Part shown: positions 36,288 through 45,817 of the stretch, one piece after another
Numbering within the stretch: the first letter of the stretch is position 1
Layout of the letters: every line of letters starts with the position of its first letter
Origin: Corynebacterium sp.
GTDB taxonomy: Bacteria; Actinomycetota; Actinomycetes; Mycobacteriales; Mycobacteriaceae
DNA length: 52,587 nucleotides
Assembly (NCBI RefSeq): GCF_030538285.1
Contig: NZ_JAUNUG010000020.1
Coordinates: 1-52,587 of the forward strand
Direction of reading: 5' to 3'
The notes under the pieces: model-generated
Databases searched by the model: none
Told to the model about the DNA's origin: nothing
Seen by the model: only the letters and a program-made list of their open reading frames with translations
Translations under genes and position numbers: made by a program

Positions 36288-38942
36288 ATGTACTCGTCGC
36301 ACACTCTCGGTCCGCAGCACGCGTCCGACAAGATCATGCGCTCCGTCGTCGACGAAGCCACCGATCTGGAGGCAGGCGGCGGCGTACTGTTCCTCATCAC
36401 CGGGCCGGTCGGCTCAGGTAAGTCCTCGCTGGTGCGGGACATCGCCCGCTCCCTGCCGGGCTGGTCCGGCATCCGGGTATCCGCGCTGTCGTGGCACGCC
36501 CACGACGAGGGTGCGCTGCTCGGGCACATCCTCGACCGCGCGGACTTCCCCGATCTTTTCGCACTCGTCGACCGGGAGGGGGCCCGCACCGCGATCATCG
36601 TCGACGACGCCCACTGGGCCGATGTCACCTCCCTGCGCGCGCTCATCGAGGCCACCCGACGCCTCCAGCACGGCCGGCTCGCGGTCATCATGACCACCGC
36701 CGACACCGATGACGCCGACGATGACTTACCCATGTCGCGCCTCCGGGACATGGCTGACCATGCCATCACCCTCGCCCCCCTCGACGTGGAGGATGTCGCC
36801 GCGCTGGCCCTGTCCAGCATCGGCGCCCACCTTTCCCCCCTGGCCGCCGCTGAGCTGCGCGACCTTACGGGCGGCCGCCCGGGGCGCATCCAGGAAGTCC
36901 TGCACGCCGCGCCCGCCGACCACTGGCGGCTGTCCAACCCGCAGATCCCCATCCCGAAACCCTGGCGCGCCGCCCTGCAACGCCGCACCCGCGGCCTGGC
37001 CGTCGACGCGGTGCTCGCAGCCGTCGCCGTCCTGCCCGGCACCGGCACGGGCTCCCCCGACCTCATCCGCTTCCTCGCCGATGACCTCGACGGCTCGCTT
37101 CTCGACGCCGCCGTCAACGCCGGAATCCTCGAACTTCTCCCCAACGCCGACGCCCCCGTCCTCCGCTTCACCCACCCCACCGACCGGGCCGTCATCCGTT
37201 CCACCACCGGGCCTTCCCAGCTCACCCGCCTGCACCGCCGGGCCGCCCAGTACCACCGGGCCCAGAACAATATCGACGCCGCCCTGATCCACGAGGCCCT
37301 GGGCACCGAAGGCACCGACGACGCCACCGCCCGCCAACTGGCCGACCGCGGCGAACAACTCGGCGCCGCCGGCCAGTGGCTCGACGCCGCCGACGCCTTC
37401 GCCCTGGCCTCCAAGGTGGCCTCCCACCCCGATGTCTCCCACGACCAGCACCTCAACTCCATCGAGGCGCTCATCGCCGCGGCCGACATCCCCCGCGCCC
37501 GCCTCCACGCCGGAGCCCTGTCCCGCGTGGTCCGCGACGTCAAAGTCGACTCCATGCGCAGCTACCTCGCACTCCACGAAGGCCGCCGCTCCGAAGCCGT
37601 CACCCTCATCGACCGCGCCTGGGACACCCTCGAGGAAACCCGCTCCACCGACGCCGCCATGCGCACCCGCGTCGCCTCCCGCAAGGTACTCATACACCTG
37701 GCCAACTGGGAACCCGAGAAGGTCGTCCACTGGGCCAGCATCACCGACGACTGGGCCCCCGAAACCTCCCCGACGCGCATCGAGGCCAGCTACATCTCCA
37801 TGATCGGCCGCTCCGCGCTGACCCGCTCCATCCCACCGGATGTGCCCCTGCCCGGCGAGACCCCCACCCTCGCGCAGCGCCGCAACATGGCCGCCGGCTG
37901 GATCCACCTCGTCCACGATGACCCCGTCGCCGCCCGCCGCTACCTGCAGTTCAACCCCGGTAACGAAGGCTCCGAACGCATCTCCCTGTGGATGGACGGC
38001 TGGCTCGCCCGCACATTGTTCATCCTCGGCGAATACCGCGAAGCCGAGCGCACCGTCGAACGCGGCCTGGCCCGCGCCGAACGCTTCGGCATCCGCTTCC
38101 TCGAACCCCTCTTGTTGTGGACCGGCGCGCAGATCGCCTCCTACCGCGGCGACCGCGAACTCACCCGCTCCTACCTCAACCGCCTGACCTTCAGCCACGA
38201 CGCCTTCGTCATCCAGCGCATCCCCTCCGCCATGTGCCGCCTGCTCGTCGGCGGCATCGACGGCGACACCTCCGGAGTGGAGCGCGCCGGTGAAACCCTG
38301 GTCAACATCTCCAAGGAGACTGACAGCTCCCAGCCCGGCTTCTGGCCCTGGGAGGACGTCTACGCCCAGCACCTCGTCCTCGCCGGGCGCATCGAAGAAG
38401 CCGACGTGATCACCTCCGTCGCCGAGGAACGCGCCGCCGAATCCGGCATTGGGTCACTGCACGCCAAACTCGCCGTCCCGCGCGCCGGCATCCTCATGCA
38501 GCGCGGCGACATCGAGGGCGGTATCCGCCGCTTCGAGGAGGCCATCGAACTCATTGAGACCCTCGCCATGCCCACCTACCAGGCCCGCATCCTCTACGAA
38601 TACGGGCGGGTGCTGCGGCGTCTGGGGCGGCGTCGACAAGCGGACGAGGCGTTCGCCCGGGCCGGGGACGTCTTCGCTGCCATGGGTGCAACCGAATTCG
38701 TCAACCGCTGCAACCGCGAACGCCGCGCCGGCGGCCTGGGTACCCGCACCACCGGCGCCGGCGGGTTGACCCCGCAGGAGCAGGAGATCGCCAAACTCGT
38801 CGCCGAGGGAGCCACCAACCGTGAGGTGGCGCGCGAGCTCTTCCTGTCCTCGAAGACCGTCGAGTACCACCTCACGCGCGTGTACCGGAAGCTCGGCGTG
38901 CGCACCCGCAACGAGCTGCCGCGGGTGTTGGACGAGTTGTAG
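36288..38942 (+). CDS. benR: BenR-like large LuxR-family (LAL-type) regulator
   Basis: 884 residues. It has an intact Walker A (GPVGSGKS, about residues 41-48), Walker B (TAIIVDDAHWADV), a long TPR-like middle and a C-terminal LuxR HTH (LTPQEQEIAKLVAEGATNRE to RKLGVRTR). In C. glutamicum BenR of this type controls benzoate genes; position after benD matches. It is a paralog of the PcaO-like protein but with a complete ATPase site and about 220 more residues. ATG 36288 is preceded by TAAAGT ending 7 bp upstream, the right distance for a leaderless start, although AGGAA could serve as a ribosome-binding site. Confidence 0.88.
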   Translation: MYSSHTLGPQHASDKIMRSVVDEATDLEAGGGVLFLITGPVGSGKSSLVRDIARSLPGWSGIRVSALSWHAHDEGALLGHILDRADFPDLFALVDREGARTAIIVDDAHWADVTSLRALIEATRRLQHGRLAVIMTTADTDDADDDLPMSRLRDMADHAITLAPLDVEDVAALALSSIGAHLSPLAAAELRDLTGGRPGRIQEVLHAAPADHWRLSNPQIPIPKPWRAALQRRTRGLAVDAVLAAVAVLPGTGTGSPDLIRFLADDLDGSLLDAAVNAGILELLPNADAPVLRFTHPTDRAVIRSTTGPSQLTRLHRRAAQYHRAQNNIDAALIHEALGTEGTDDATARQLADRGEQLGAAGQWLDAADAFALASKVASHPDVSHDQHLNSIEALIAAADIPRARLHAGALSRVVRDVKVDSMRSYLALHEGRRSEAVTLIDRAWDTLEETRSTDAAMRTRVASRKVLIHLANWEPEKVVHWASITDDWAPETSPTRIEASYISMIGRSALTRSIPPDVPLPGETPTLAQRRNMAAGWIHLVHDDPVAARRYLQFNPGNEGSERISLWMDGWLARTLFILGEYREAERTVERGLARAERFGIRFLEPLLLWTGAQIASYRGDRELTRSYLNRLTFSHDAFVIQRIPSAMCRLLVGGIDGDTSGVERAGETLVNISKETDSSQPGFWPWEDVYAQHLVLAGRIEEADVITSVAEERAAESGIGSLHAKLAVPRAGILMQRGDIEGGIRRFEEAIELIETLAMPTYQARILYEYGRVLRRLGRRRQADEAFARAGDVFAAMGATEFVNRCNRERRAGGLGTRTTGAGGLTPQEQEIAKLVAEGATNREVARELFLSSKTVEYHLTRVYRKLGVRTRNELPRVLDEL

Positions 38943-39679
38943 TGAACGAGCTCGTCTCCTTCTCCCTGGGCATCGCGCCCGGGATGGCGCTCATCGTCCT
39001 GGCATATCTGTTGGTCCGCGCGGTGCGTGAACCGCTGTTGCGCATCGGCATTCTCATCCTCGGTTTCATCCTGCTGCGCGACGCGATGACCCCCGCCGGG
39101 CTGTGGTCCTTCGGGCTTGTCGACGGCATCGTCCCCTGGCTGCGGATGACCGACAACATCGTCGTCCTCCTCGGCTTCGGGCTCGGCAGTCTGGGCATCG
39201 TCGCGCTCACGCTTCTCGACGCCCCCTTACGCACCCTCCTCCCTCACGGCCGCCCGCCCCTTGTGGCCTTGCCGTGGGGCATGATCGGCGGCGTCGTCGC
39301 CGCCGCCCCCGTCCTCGCCTTGTCGACGGGTACCCCGCTTTCCGAACGCGGTGGCGAGGTCGCGCTGAGCGTCCTGCCCTTCCTGTTGTTCATGTGCCTG
39401 GCAGGCAACCTCGGTGAGGAGTTCTTCTTCCGCGGCTACCTGCAGGGGCGATTGATGCAACTGACCTCCGGCCTACGGGCCGCACTCATATCGGCGGTTC
39501 TGTTCGCCGTCTGCCACTCCTTCCTCGCCCTCAACCTCACCGACGTCGGCTGGCCCCTGCTGGCCTTCACCTTGTGGGAGGGGTTGATCTGCGCTCTGCT
39601 GCGCTGGCGCGTCGGGCTCAGCGCCGCCGTCCTGGCCCACGGGTTGGCCATCTTCCTGCTCTCCGCCGGGCTCCTCTGA
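38942..39679 (+). CDS. CPBP-family intramembrane metalloprotease
   Basis: A 245-residue, multi-helix membrane protein of the CAAX/CPBP (Abi) family. The three active-site motifs are present: GEEFFFRG (E159, E160, R164), H192 (FAVCHSF) and H233 (LAHGLAIF). These enzymes or scaffolds act in membrane protein processing, bacteriocin immunity or signalling. It starts with GTG overlapping the benR stop by one base, so it is translationally coupled to the regulator. A link with aromatic sensing is conjecture. Confidence 0.85.
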   Translation: MNELVSFSLGIAPGMALIVLAYLLVRAVREPLLRIGILILGFILLRDAMTPAGLWSFGLVDGIVPWLRMTDNIVVLLGFGLGSLGIVALTLLDAPLRTLLPHGRPPLVALPWGMIGGVVAAAPVLALSTGTPLSERGGEVALSVLPFLLFMCLAGNLGEEFFFRGYLQGRLMQLTSGLRAALISAVLFAVCHSFLALNLTDVGWPLLAFTLWEGLICALLRWRVGLSAAVLAHGLAIFLLSAGLL

Positions 39680-39738
39680 CACCACATCGGTACCGTGGAA
39701 AGCGACCCTCTCCCCCACCCATAAGGAGTCGTTTCCCC

Positions 39739-40509
39739 ATGTTCGATCTGCACAACCAGACCGCCATCGTCACCGGAGGTGCCGCCGGAATCGGGCGCGG
39801 CATTGTCGAATCACTCCGCGAGGCCGGAGCCACCGTCATCATCGCCGACCTTGACCTCGCCGCCGCGGAGAAGTCCGCCTCCGAGACCGGGTCGCATGCC
39901 CGCGAACTCGACGTCACCGACCGTGAGCAGGTGCGCGCCGTGTTCGAGGACGTCGCCGAGGAGTTCGGCGGCATCCAGATCCTGTGCTCCAACGCCGGCG
40001 TCTTCCCGCAGGCCACCCTCGATGAGCTCGACGACGCCAAGTGGCAGCACATGTTCGACATCAACACCCGCGGCACCTTCGTCGTCGTGCAGGAGGTCCT
40101 GCCCTACATGCGTAAGGAACGCTACGGGCGCATCGTCATCACCACCTCCATCACCGGCTCCCACACCGGCTACCCAGGATGGTCCCACTACGGCGCCTCC
40201 AAGGCCGCCCAGCAGGGCTTCATGCGCGGAGCAGCCCTGGAGATCGCCCGCGACGGCATCACCATCAACGGCGTCCTGCCGGGCAACATCCTCACCGAAG
40301 GACTCAAGGCCCAGGGCGAGGAGTACCTCGCGCAGATGGCCCGCGGCATCCCCGCCCTGCGCCTGGGCAACCCCCGCGACATCGGCAACGCCGCCACCTT
40401 CCTGGCCACCCGCGAGGCTGGCTACATCACCGGCCAGACCCTGGTGATCGATGGCGGCCAGATCCTGCCTGAATCCCCCGAGGCAATCCTCCCGCCGCAC
40501 GAGGACTGA
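39739..40509 (+). CDS. Short-chain dehydrogenase/reductase, FabG-like
   Basis: A 256-residue classical SDR: cofactor TGGAAGIG (12-19), CSNAG, and Y151/K155 in HYGASK. The adenine-ribose-side acid D37 (ADLDL) suggests NAD(H). Substrate unknown; FabG-type annotation would be a default. ATG preceded by AAGGAG. A very strong hairpin ends the unit. Confidence 0.85.
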   Translation: MFDLHNQTAIVTGGAAGIGRGIVESLREAGATVIIADLDLAAAEKSASETGSHARELDVTDREQVRAVFEDVAEEFGGIQILCSNAGVFPQATLDELDDAKWQHMFDINTRGTFVVVQEVLPYMRKERYGRIVITTSITGSHTGYPGWSHYGASKAAQQGFMRGAALEIARDGITINGVLPGNILTEGLKAQGEEYLAQMARGIPALRLGNPRDIGNAATFLATREAGYITGQTLVIDGGQILPESPEAILPPHED

Positions 40510-40525
40510 TGTCGATGCGCCCAAA

Positions 40526-40582
40526 CGTACCGTGAAGCCCCCTCCCGTGACGATCGGGAGAGGGCTTCGCGGTACGATCTTC
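40526..40582. terminator. Terminator after the SDR gene
   Basis: The arms 40526-40546 and 40556-40576 form a 21-bp stem with one mismatch and one G-U pair; outer arm CGTACCG/CGGTACG, loop about 9 nt, then ATCTT. Confidence 0.85.
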
Positions 40583-40645
40583 CGCTGGTGGGCGGGTGTG
40601 CAGATTAATAGAAATGTGCACTCGAGGGTGCGTCGATAAGCAATG

Positions 40646-40669
40646 AAAAAGGGGCCCCGCAGGGCCCCT
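40646..40669 (-). terminator. Terminator of clpP1P2
   Basis: AGGGGCCC (40650-40657) pairs with GGGCCCCT (40662-40669), loop CGCA; on the minus strand it is followed by TTTTT. A 12 of 13 copy of the dispersed motif (40629-40641) abuts it. Confidence 0.85.
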
Positions 40670-40678
40670 CCACGACTT

Positions 40679-41302
40679 TTAAGCGTTGAGCTTGCGGTAG
40701 TCGAAGACCGTGTCGATGATGCCGTACTCGACAGACTCCTCGGCGGTGAGGATCTTGTCACGATCGGTGTCGAGGCGGATCTGTTCCTCCGACTTACCCG
40801 TGTGACGCGCCAGGGTGCTCTCCATGAGGCGACGCATGCGCTCGATCTCGGCGGCCTGGATCTCCAGGTCAGAGACCTGGCCCTGGGTACCCTGGGTGGC
40901 CGGCTGATGGATGAGCACGCGCGCGTTCGGCAGGGCGGCACGCTTGCCCGGGGCGCCGGCGGCCAGCAGCACGGCGGCGGCGGAGGCGGCCTGGCCGAGG
41001 CAGACGGTCTGCACGTCGGGGCGGACGTACTGCATGGTGTCGTAGATCGCCATGAGCGCGGTGAAGGAACCACCAGGGCTGTTGATGTACATGGTGATGT
41101 CGCGGTCCGGGTCGAGGCCCTCGAGCACGAGCAGCTGCGCCATGATGTCGTTGGCGGAGGTGTCATCGACCTGGGTGCCCAGGAAGATGATGCGCTCCTC
41201 GAAGAGCTTGGCGTACGGGTTGGTTTCCTTGGTGCCGTACGCGGACTGCTCGATGAAGGAGGGCAGGACGTAACGGGACTGGGGCATCTGGAAGTTGTTC
41301 AT
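40679..41302 (-). CDS. clpP2: ATP-dependent Clp protease proteolytic subunit ClpP2
   Basis: A 207-residue serine protease subunit with S107 (GQAASAAA), H132 (LIHQP) and the aspartate in DTDRD. With ClpP1 it forms the hetero-tetradecamer of actinobacteria driven by ClpX or ClpC. I chose the ATG at 41302 ([16 protein letters not shown]), where homology begins; the ATG at 41317 has no ribosome-binding-site spacing. It lies 18 bp after clpP1. Confidence 0.95.
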   Translation of the reverse strand: MNNFQMPQSRYVLPSFIEQSAYGTKETNPYAKLFEERIIFLGTQVDDTSANDIMAQLLVLEGLDPDRDITMYINSPGGSFTALMAIYDTMQYVRPDVQTVCLGQAASAAAVLLAAGAPGKRAALPNARVLIHQPATQGTQGQVSDLEIQAAEIERMRRLMESTLARHTGKSEEQIRLDTDRDKILTAEESVEYGIIDTVFDYRKLNA

Positions 41303-41320
41303 GATGTTTACTCTCATTCC

Positions 41321-41920
41321 CTAGTTGCTGATCGGGCCCTCAGCGTGGCTGATGACGTGGTCGACGAGCCCGTAGTCCTTGGCCTCCTGGGCAGTGAACC
41401 AGCGGTCACGGTCAGAATCCTTGGTGATCTGCTCGAAGGTCTGGCCGGTGTGCTCGGCGATGAGCTCGGCCATCTCGCGCTTGGTGGCAGCGAACTGCTC
41501 GGCCTGGATGGCGATGTCCGCCGCGGTGCCGCCGACACCGGCAGAAGGCTGGTGCATCATGATGCGGGCGTGCGGCAGGGCGAAACGCTTGCCCTTCGTG
41601 CCGCCGGAAAGCAGGAACTGCCCCATGGAGGCGGCCAGGCCCATGCCGTAGGTGGCGATGTCGCACGGGGAGTACTTCATCGTGTCGTAGATCGCCATAC
41701 CGGCGGTGACGGAACCACCCGGGGAGTTGATGTACAGCGAGATATCGCGCGTGGGATCCTCCGCGGACAGCAGCAGGATCTGCGCGCAGATCTTGTTGGC
41801 GATCTCATCGTCGACCTGCTGGCCGAGGAAAATGATGCGCTCGCGCAGCAGGCGCTCGTACACCGAGTCGCCCAGGTTCATGCCCGCCCCCGGGGACGTC
41901 ATCCGGATCTGATCAGTCAT
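41321..41920 (-). CDS. clpP1: ATP-dependent Clp protease proteolytic subunit ClpP1
   Basis: 199 residues with S98 (GLAASMG), H123 (MMHQP) and the DSDRD aspartate. First gene of the clpP1P2 operon. The ATG follows AAGGAGTGA. A ClgR-like box lies 71-81 bp upstream. Confidence 0.95.
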   Translation of the reverse strand: MTDQIRMTSPGAGMNLGDSVYERLLRERIIFLGQQVDDEIANKICAQILLLSAEDPTRDISLYINSPGGSVTAGMAIYDTMKYSPCDIATYGMGLAASMGQFLLSGGTKGKRFALPHARIMMHQPSAGVGGTAADIAIQAEQFAATKREMAELIAEHTGQTFEQITKDSDRDRWFTAQEAKDYGLVDHVISHAEGPISN

Positions 41921-41990
41921 GTCAGTCTCACTCCTTAATAATCGTTGGATCCCAGGGTACTAGCGCTGTTCCCCGGATCGCGCTTCTGTT

Positions 41991-42001
41991 CGCTCACAGC
42001 G
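41991..42001. promoter_or_regulatory. Likely ClgR box upstream of clpP1P2
   Basis: CGCTCACAGCG, flanked by TGTT and TCC, fits the ClgR consensus as I remember it (core CGC-YNANR-GCG). ClgR activates clpP1P2 and clpC in corynebacteria. No equally good box is seen before clpX. Confidence 0.6.
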
Positions 42002-42008
42002 TCCCAAC

Positions 42009-42021
42009 GCTTATCGACGCC
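42009..42021 (-). repeat. Dispersed 13-mer, perfect copy 7 (clpP1 upstream region)
   Basis: GCTTATCGACGCC, 7 bp beyond the ClgR-like box, between divergent clpP1 and the alcohol dehydrogenase gene. Confidence 0.9.
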
Positions 42022-42089
42022 CCCTCATTCCCGCTTTTCATTAACCTGGGACATGTCACCAATTATTGTCAAGATTTTAGGAGATTCCC

Positions 42090-43037
42090 ATGCAGGCATG
42101 GCAGTTCACCAACACCAACGAGCCCCTGGTACTCAACGAGGTCCCCGAGCCGGTCGCCGGCGCAGGCGAGGTCGTCCTGGAGATGAAGGCCGCCGGCCTA
42201 TGCCACTCCGACGTCGGCCTCATGGAGGATGAAGGCTGGTTATCGATGCTGGCCAAGCGCCCCATCACCATCGGCCACGAGAACGCCGGTGTGGTCGCCG
42301 AGATCGGTGAAGGCGTCACCGAGTTCCAGGTCGGCGACCGCGTCGGCGTGTGCCCCACCACCCCGGCTGGCGCCCCGGGATATTCCTTTGACGGCGGTTT
42401 CGCCCCGAAGATGGCGGTCGCCGCCGAGGCGCTCGTCCCCCTGCCGGATAACGTCGATTTCCTCCAAGGTGCCGCCGCCACCGACGCGGGCATGACCTCT
42501 TATGCCGCCGTGATCACCCAGGGTGGTGTCAAGGAAGGCGACACTGTGGGCATCATCGGACTCGGCGGGCTGGGCCAGATCGGAGCGGTCGTCGCTATGC
42601 TGGCCGGCGCCGACGTCTACGTCGCAGAGGTCAACGAGAAGGTCTGGCCGCTGGCCGAGGAGCTCGGCGCCAAGGGAGTGAAGAAGTCTCTCACCGAGTT
42701 CGAGGACGTCACCTTCGACGTCATCGTCGACTTCGCCGGCTTCGACACCACCACCGCCGAGGCCGTGGACATCATTCGTCGCGACGGCACCGTCGTGGTC
42801 GTCGGCATGGGCAAGCTGGAGTCGACGATTTCCACGAAGTCGCTCATCCTCAACCAGGCCCGGATCATCGGCTCCAACGGTGGCACCAAGGAAGACGTGG
42901 CCGGCGTCTATGAGTACATGTCCACCGGCAAGCTCAACCCCACCATCACCACCATCAGCTTCGACGAGATCCCCGCGGGCATCGAGAAGCTGAAGAACGG
43001 CGAGGTCGTCGGCCGCCTGGTCGCCAGCTACGAATAG
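42090..43037 (+). CDS. Zinc-type alcohol dehydrogenase lacking the structural zinc lobe
   Basis: A 315-residue MDR-family protein. Catalytic zinc ligands C38 (GLCHSD), H63/E64 (GHENAG) and D132 are present, and the Rossmann motif GLGGLGQIG follows. The four-cysteine structural-zinc loop that normally follows GVCP is replaced by a short Pro/Gly-rich turn, explaining the length below the usual 340-350. Substrate unknown; aromatic alcohols would fit the location but this is inference. Preceded by AGGAG. Confidence 0.85.
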   Translation: MQAWQFTNTNEPLVLNEVPEPVAGAGEVVLEMKAAGLCHSDVGLMEDEGWLSMLAKRPITIGHENAGVVAEIGEGVTEFQVGDRVGVCPTTPAGAPGYSFDGGFAPKMAVAAEALVPLPDNVDFLQGAAATDAGMTSYAAVITQGGVKEGDTVGIIGLGGLGQIGAVVAMLAGADVYVAEVNEKVWPLAEELGAKGVKKSLTEFEDVTFDVIVDFAGFDTTTAEAVDIIRRDGTVVVVGMGKLESTISTKSLILNQARIIGSNGGTKEDVAGVYEYMSTGKLNPTITTISFDEIPAGIEKLKNGEVVGRLVASYE

Positions 43038-43183
43038 CTCCCCTTCGGGGCTCGGGGTCATCCCCTCGCGATCGCTCCTTTTAGCCCCCCGTATGCTCGG
43101 GATCGCACTGACCCCTACTGCACGATCGCGAGCCCCGAGTGCAGCAGGCGGAGGCGGGGGCGGGCGGGGTGACAGCAGACGCG

Positions 43184-43218
43184 AACGAGCCCCCGACCAG
43201 GCTGGTCGGGGGCTCGTT
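43184..43218. terminator. Bidirectional terminator between adh and tig
   Basis: AACGAGCCCCCGACC (43184-43198) and GGTCGGGGGCTCGTT (43204-43218) form a perfect 15-bp stem with a 5-nt loop. Further left (43045-43140) an imperfect inverted repeat with CTCGCGATCG/CGATCGCGAG arms may be a second hairpin. Confidence 0.85.
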
Positions 43219-43229
43219 GCGTGGGAGGA

Positions 43230-44585
43230 TTAGTCCTCGGAAGCCTCGGCCTCAGCGGCCTCCGGCTCCTCGCCGAAGTACTCGGCCGGGTCGACGTCGT
43301 TGCCAGCGTCGTCCTTGACGGAGACGCGGCAGATGGCGGCGGCGAGAGCCTTGCCGCGGCGGACGTCAGAGAACAGGTTCGCGATCTGGCCGGACTGCTG
43401 CAGCTGGCCGACGAACTGGTTCGGGTCCATGCCGTAGGACTGTGCGGTGAACAGGATGTGGTCGGTGAGCTCCTGCTGGGAGACCTCCGGGTTCTCCTGC
43501 TCAGCGAGGGTGTCCAGGAACAGCTGGGTGCGCACGGCCTCCTCGGAGTCATCGCGGGCCTGGGCGTCGAACTCCTCGCGGGTCATGCCCTGGGACTTCA
43601 GCACCTCCTCGAGGGCCTTCTCGTCGTGTGCCATCTGGCCGAGCAGCTGGTGCAGCTGCTGGTGGACCTGCTCGTCGACGATGGACTCCGGGAGAGCGAA
43701 ATCGGTCTTGGCCAGGGCGGCCTTGAGGACCTCGTCGCGGATGTTGGCGGCCTGCTGGGCCTTCTTGGATTCTTCGACCTGGGCCTTGGTGGCGTCGCGA
43801 AGCTCCTCGGCGGTGTCGAATTCGGAGGCGAGCTGGGCGAACTCGTCGTCGAACTCGGGAAGCTTGCGTTCCTTGGTCTGCTGGACGTGGACGGCCACGG
43901 TGGCCTCCTTGTCCTTGTGCTCGCCGGCGACGATCGTGGTGGTGAACTCGTTGTCCTCACCGGTCTTCATGCCGCGCAGAGCGGTGTCGAGGCCGTCGAT
44001 GAGATCACCCTGGCCGATCTCGTAGGACAGACCCTCGGTGGTGGCCTCGTCGACGACCTCGCCGTCGACGGTGGCCTTGAGGTCGATGACGGCGAAATCG
44101 CCGGTCTTCAGCTTGCGCTTGGTGTCCTTGAGCTCACCGAAGCGGCCGCGCAGACGATCGATCTCCTCGTCGACAGCCGCGTCGTCGACCTCGACGGCCG
44201 GGACGGTGACGGACAGCTCAGAGAAGTCCGGGACCTCGAACTCGGGGCGGATGTCCACCTCGGCGGTGAACTCCACGAAGTCGTTGTCCTCGATCTTGGT
44301 GATGTCGACGCTCGGCTGGCCGATAGCGACGATCTCATTCTCCTCGACAGCCTTCTGGTACTGGGCCGGCAGCATGTCGTTGACAACCTGCTCGAGAATG
44401 GGGCCGCGGCCGTAACGGGCGTCGATAAGCTGGCGCGGTGCCTTGCCCTTACGGAAACCCGGAATGGACACCTGCTGTGCGATAGCCGAGTAGGCCTGGT
44501 CAATCTCAGTCTTGAGGTCCTCGAACGGGACGTTGACGGTGAGCTTGACGCGGGTGTCGCTCAGCTTCTCGACGGAACTCTTCAC
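43230..44585 (-). CDS. tig: Trigger factor
   Basis: A 451-residue ribosome-bound chaperone and peptidyl-prolyl isomerase. The ribosome-binding signature GFRKGKAP lies near residue 45, the FKBP-like domain at about 150-240, and a long helical C-terminal domain ends in an acidic tail. I chose GTG 44585 ([10 protein letters not shown]), preceded by AGGAGAG; an open stretch further upstream lacks conservation. Confidence 0.95.
   Translation of the reverse strand: MKSSVEKLSDTRVKLTVNVPFEDLKTEIDQAYSAIAQQVSIPGFRKGKAPRQLIDARYGRGPILEQVVNDMLPAQYQKAVEENEIVAIGQPSVDITKIEDNDFVEFTAEVDIRPEFEVPDFSELSVTVPAVEVDDAAVDEEIDRLRGRFGELKDTKRKLKTGDFAVIDLKATVDGEVVDEATTEGLSYEIGQGDLIDGLDTALRGMKTGEDNEFTTTIVAGEHKDKEATVAVHVQQTKERKLPEFDDEFAQLASEFDTAEELRDATKAQVEESKKAQQAANIRDEVLKAALAKTDFALPESIVDEQVHQQLHQLLGQMAHDEKALEEVLKSQGMTREEFDAQARDDSEEAVRTQLFLDTLAEQENPEVSQQELTDHILFTAQSYGMDPNQFVGQLQQSGQIANLFSDVRRGKALAAAICRVSVKDDAGNDVDPAEYFGEEPEAAEAEASED
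44418..44430 (+). repeat. Dispersed 13-mer, perfect copy 8 (antisense inside tig)
   Basis: In tig it is read as QLIDARYG, a different frame and strand from the GVDK copies. Confidence 0.9.
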
Positions 44586-44654
44586 GAGTAACTCTCCTGG
44601 TTTCACGTTGAATGACAAATCACTTGGAACCCGGCCCGAAGGCCGGTCCCTACG

Positions 44655-44728
44655 TCGGGGCGACAGGATTTGAACCTGCGACCCCCTGCTCCCAAAGCAG
44701 GTGCGCTACCAAGCTGCGCCACGCCCCG
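44655..44728 (-). tRNA. tRNA-Pro (anticodon TGG)
   Basis: 74 nt folding as a full cloverleaf: acceptor CGGGGCG/CGCCCCG with discriminator A, anticodon loop TTTGGGA on a 5-bp CCTGC/GCAGG stem, and T-loop TTCAAAT. No CCA encoded. Confidence 0.95.
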
Positions 44729-44786
44729 TAGGTGTGCAGTGCAGTCTACCGGCAGCCCTTCAACGCCCGCCGCATGGGGTCGAAAA

Positions 44787-44815
44787 AAGGCCCCGCACTC
44801 GCCGTGCGGGGCCTT
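44787..44815. terminator. Terminator between the two tRNA genes
   Basis: AAGGCCCCGCAC (44787-44798) pairs with GTGCGGGGCCTT (44804-44815); the minus strand continues into T6, so it ends the tRNA-Gly transcript. Confidence 0.85.
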
Positions 44816-44821
44816 AAAACT

Positions 44822-44896
44822 TGGAGGGAATGACGGGAATCGAACCCGCGTCTTCAGCTTGGAAGGCTGAGGTATTAGCCACTATACGACATTCCC
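44822..44896 (-). tRNA. tRNA-Gly (anticodon TCC)
   Basis: Acceptor GGGAATG/CATTCCC, discriminator T followed by an encoded CCA (44822-44824), and anticodon loop CTTCCAA on a TCAGC/GCTGA stem. Confidence 0.93.
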
Positions 44897-44955
44897 CTGC
44901 TGGTGCCCGACCAGTCTAACGCACCCCGACGGATTTGAGAAAACTGGAACTATGG

Positions 44956-44968
44956 GGCGTCGATAAGC
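44956..44968 (+). repeat. Dispersed 13-mer, perfect copy 9 (intergenic)
   Basis: Between tRNA-Gly and the DUF1542 gene, 35 bp before that gene's GTG. Confidence 0.9.
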
Positions 44969-45002
44969 GTTGAACAGATACACAGAAAACGAAAGGTGAC
45001 AC

Positions 45003-45791
45003 GTGGAACTTCTCCTCCTCCTGCTGCTCCTCGGTGGCGGCGCTGCCTGGTACATCAACCGCAACAAGAACCGCACGGCCGAAATTGAACAGACCAAGCT
45101 GGCCGACGCGCAGGCCGATGCTCGCCGCTGGATCGAACGCCTCGGCTCGCAGGTGCTCACCATCGCCGGCAACGACGCCGCCTCCACCCAGGCCATCGCC
45201 GACGCCTCCGAGCGCTACAACGCCGCTGCCTCCGCCATCTCCCAGGCGCAGACGGTCAAGCAGGCGGAACTGGCACGCGAATCCGCACTCGAGGGCCTGC
45301 ACTACATGAACGCCGCCCGCGAGATCATGGGCATGACCCCCGGGCCGGAACTCCCGCCCCTGGAGGGCCAGCGCAACGCCGGCAAGGTCACCGAGCGCCG
45401 CACCATCGAGCACGAGGGCCAGACGCTGACCGCCTCCCCGGTGGCCACCGACGAGACCCCGAACTACTACCCTGGCGGCAACGTCGCGGGCCGCCCGGTC
45501 CCGGCCGGCTGGTACTCCCGCCCCTGGTGGGCCGACGCGATGGCCACCGGCATGTGGACCATGACGTCCATGATGATGTTCTCCATGATGTTCTCCGGCA
45601 TGGCCGGCGTCGGCTACAGCGAGGATGCCTGGGCCGCCGGTTACGGCGAGGGCCTGGAGGACGGCATGGCCGGCGGTGACGCCGGCGACATGGGTGACAT
45701 GGGCGGCGGCGAGGACATGGGTGGGGGTATGTTCGACGGCGGCGGCGATGGCGGCGGCCTGTTTGACGGCGGCTTCGACTTCGATTTCTAG
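45003..45791 (+). CDS. DUF1542-like membrane-anchored protein
   Basis: 262 residues. An N-terminal transmembrane anchor (MELLLLLLLLGGGAAWYI) is followed by a charged helical region rich in Ala/Gln (DUF1542-like), a Pro/Tyr linker, a Met-rich hydrophobic stretch (about 180-200) and a very acidic Gly/Asp/Met tail ending FDFDF. It is probably exported or envelope-associated; function unknown, and the family name is from memory of corynebacterial annotations. GTG start after AAAGGTGAC. Confidence 0.75.
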   Translation: MELLLLLLLLGGGAAWYINRNKNRTAEIEQTKLADAQADARRWIERLGSQVLTIAGNDAASTQAIADASERYNAAASAISQAQTVKQAELARESALEGLHYMNAAREIMGMTPGPELPPLEGQRNAGKVTERRTIEHEGQTLTASPVATDETPNYYPGGNVAGRPVPAGWYSRPWWADAMATGMWTMTSMMMFSMMFSGMAGVGYSEDAWAAGYGEGLEDGMAGGDAGDMGDMGGGEDMGGGMFDGGGDGGGLFDGGFDFDF

Positions 45792-45817
45792 GCTGGCTGC
45801 GCTGAGCCCGTAGCTAG

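Noticed and set aside
43045-43140. Inverted CTCGCGATCG/CGATCGCGAG repeat as a possible attachment site
   Set aside because: No integrase or mobile gene nearby and the arms are imperfect; a second terminator or decayed hairpin is simpler.
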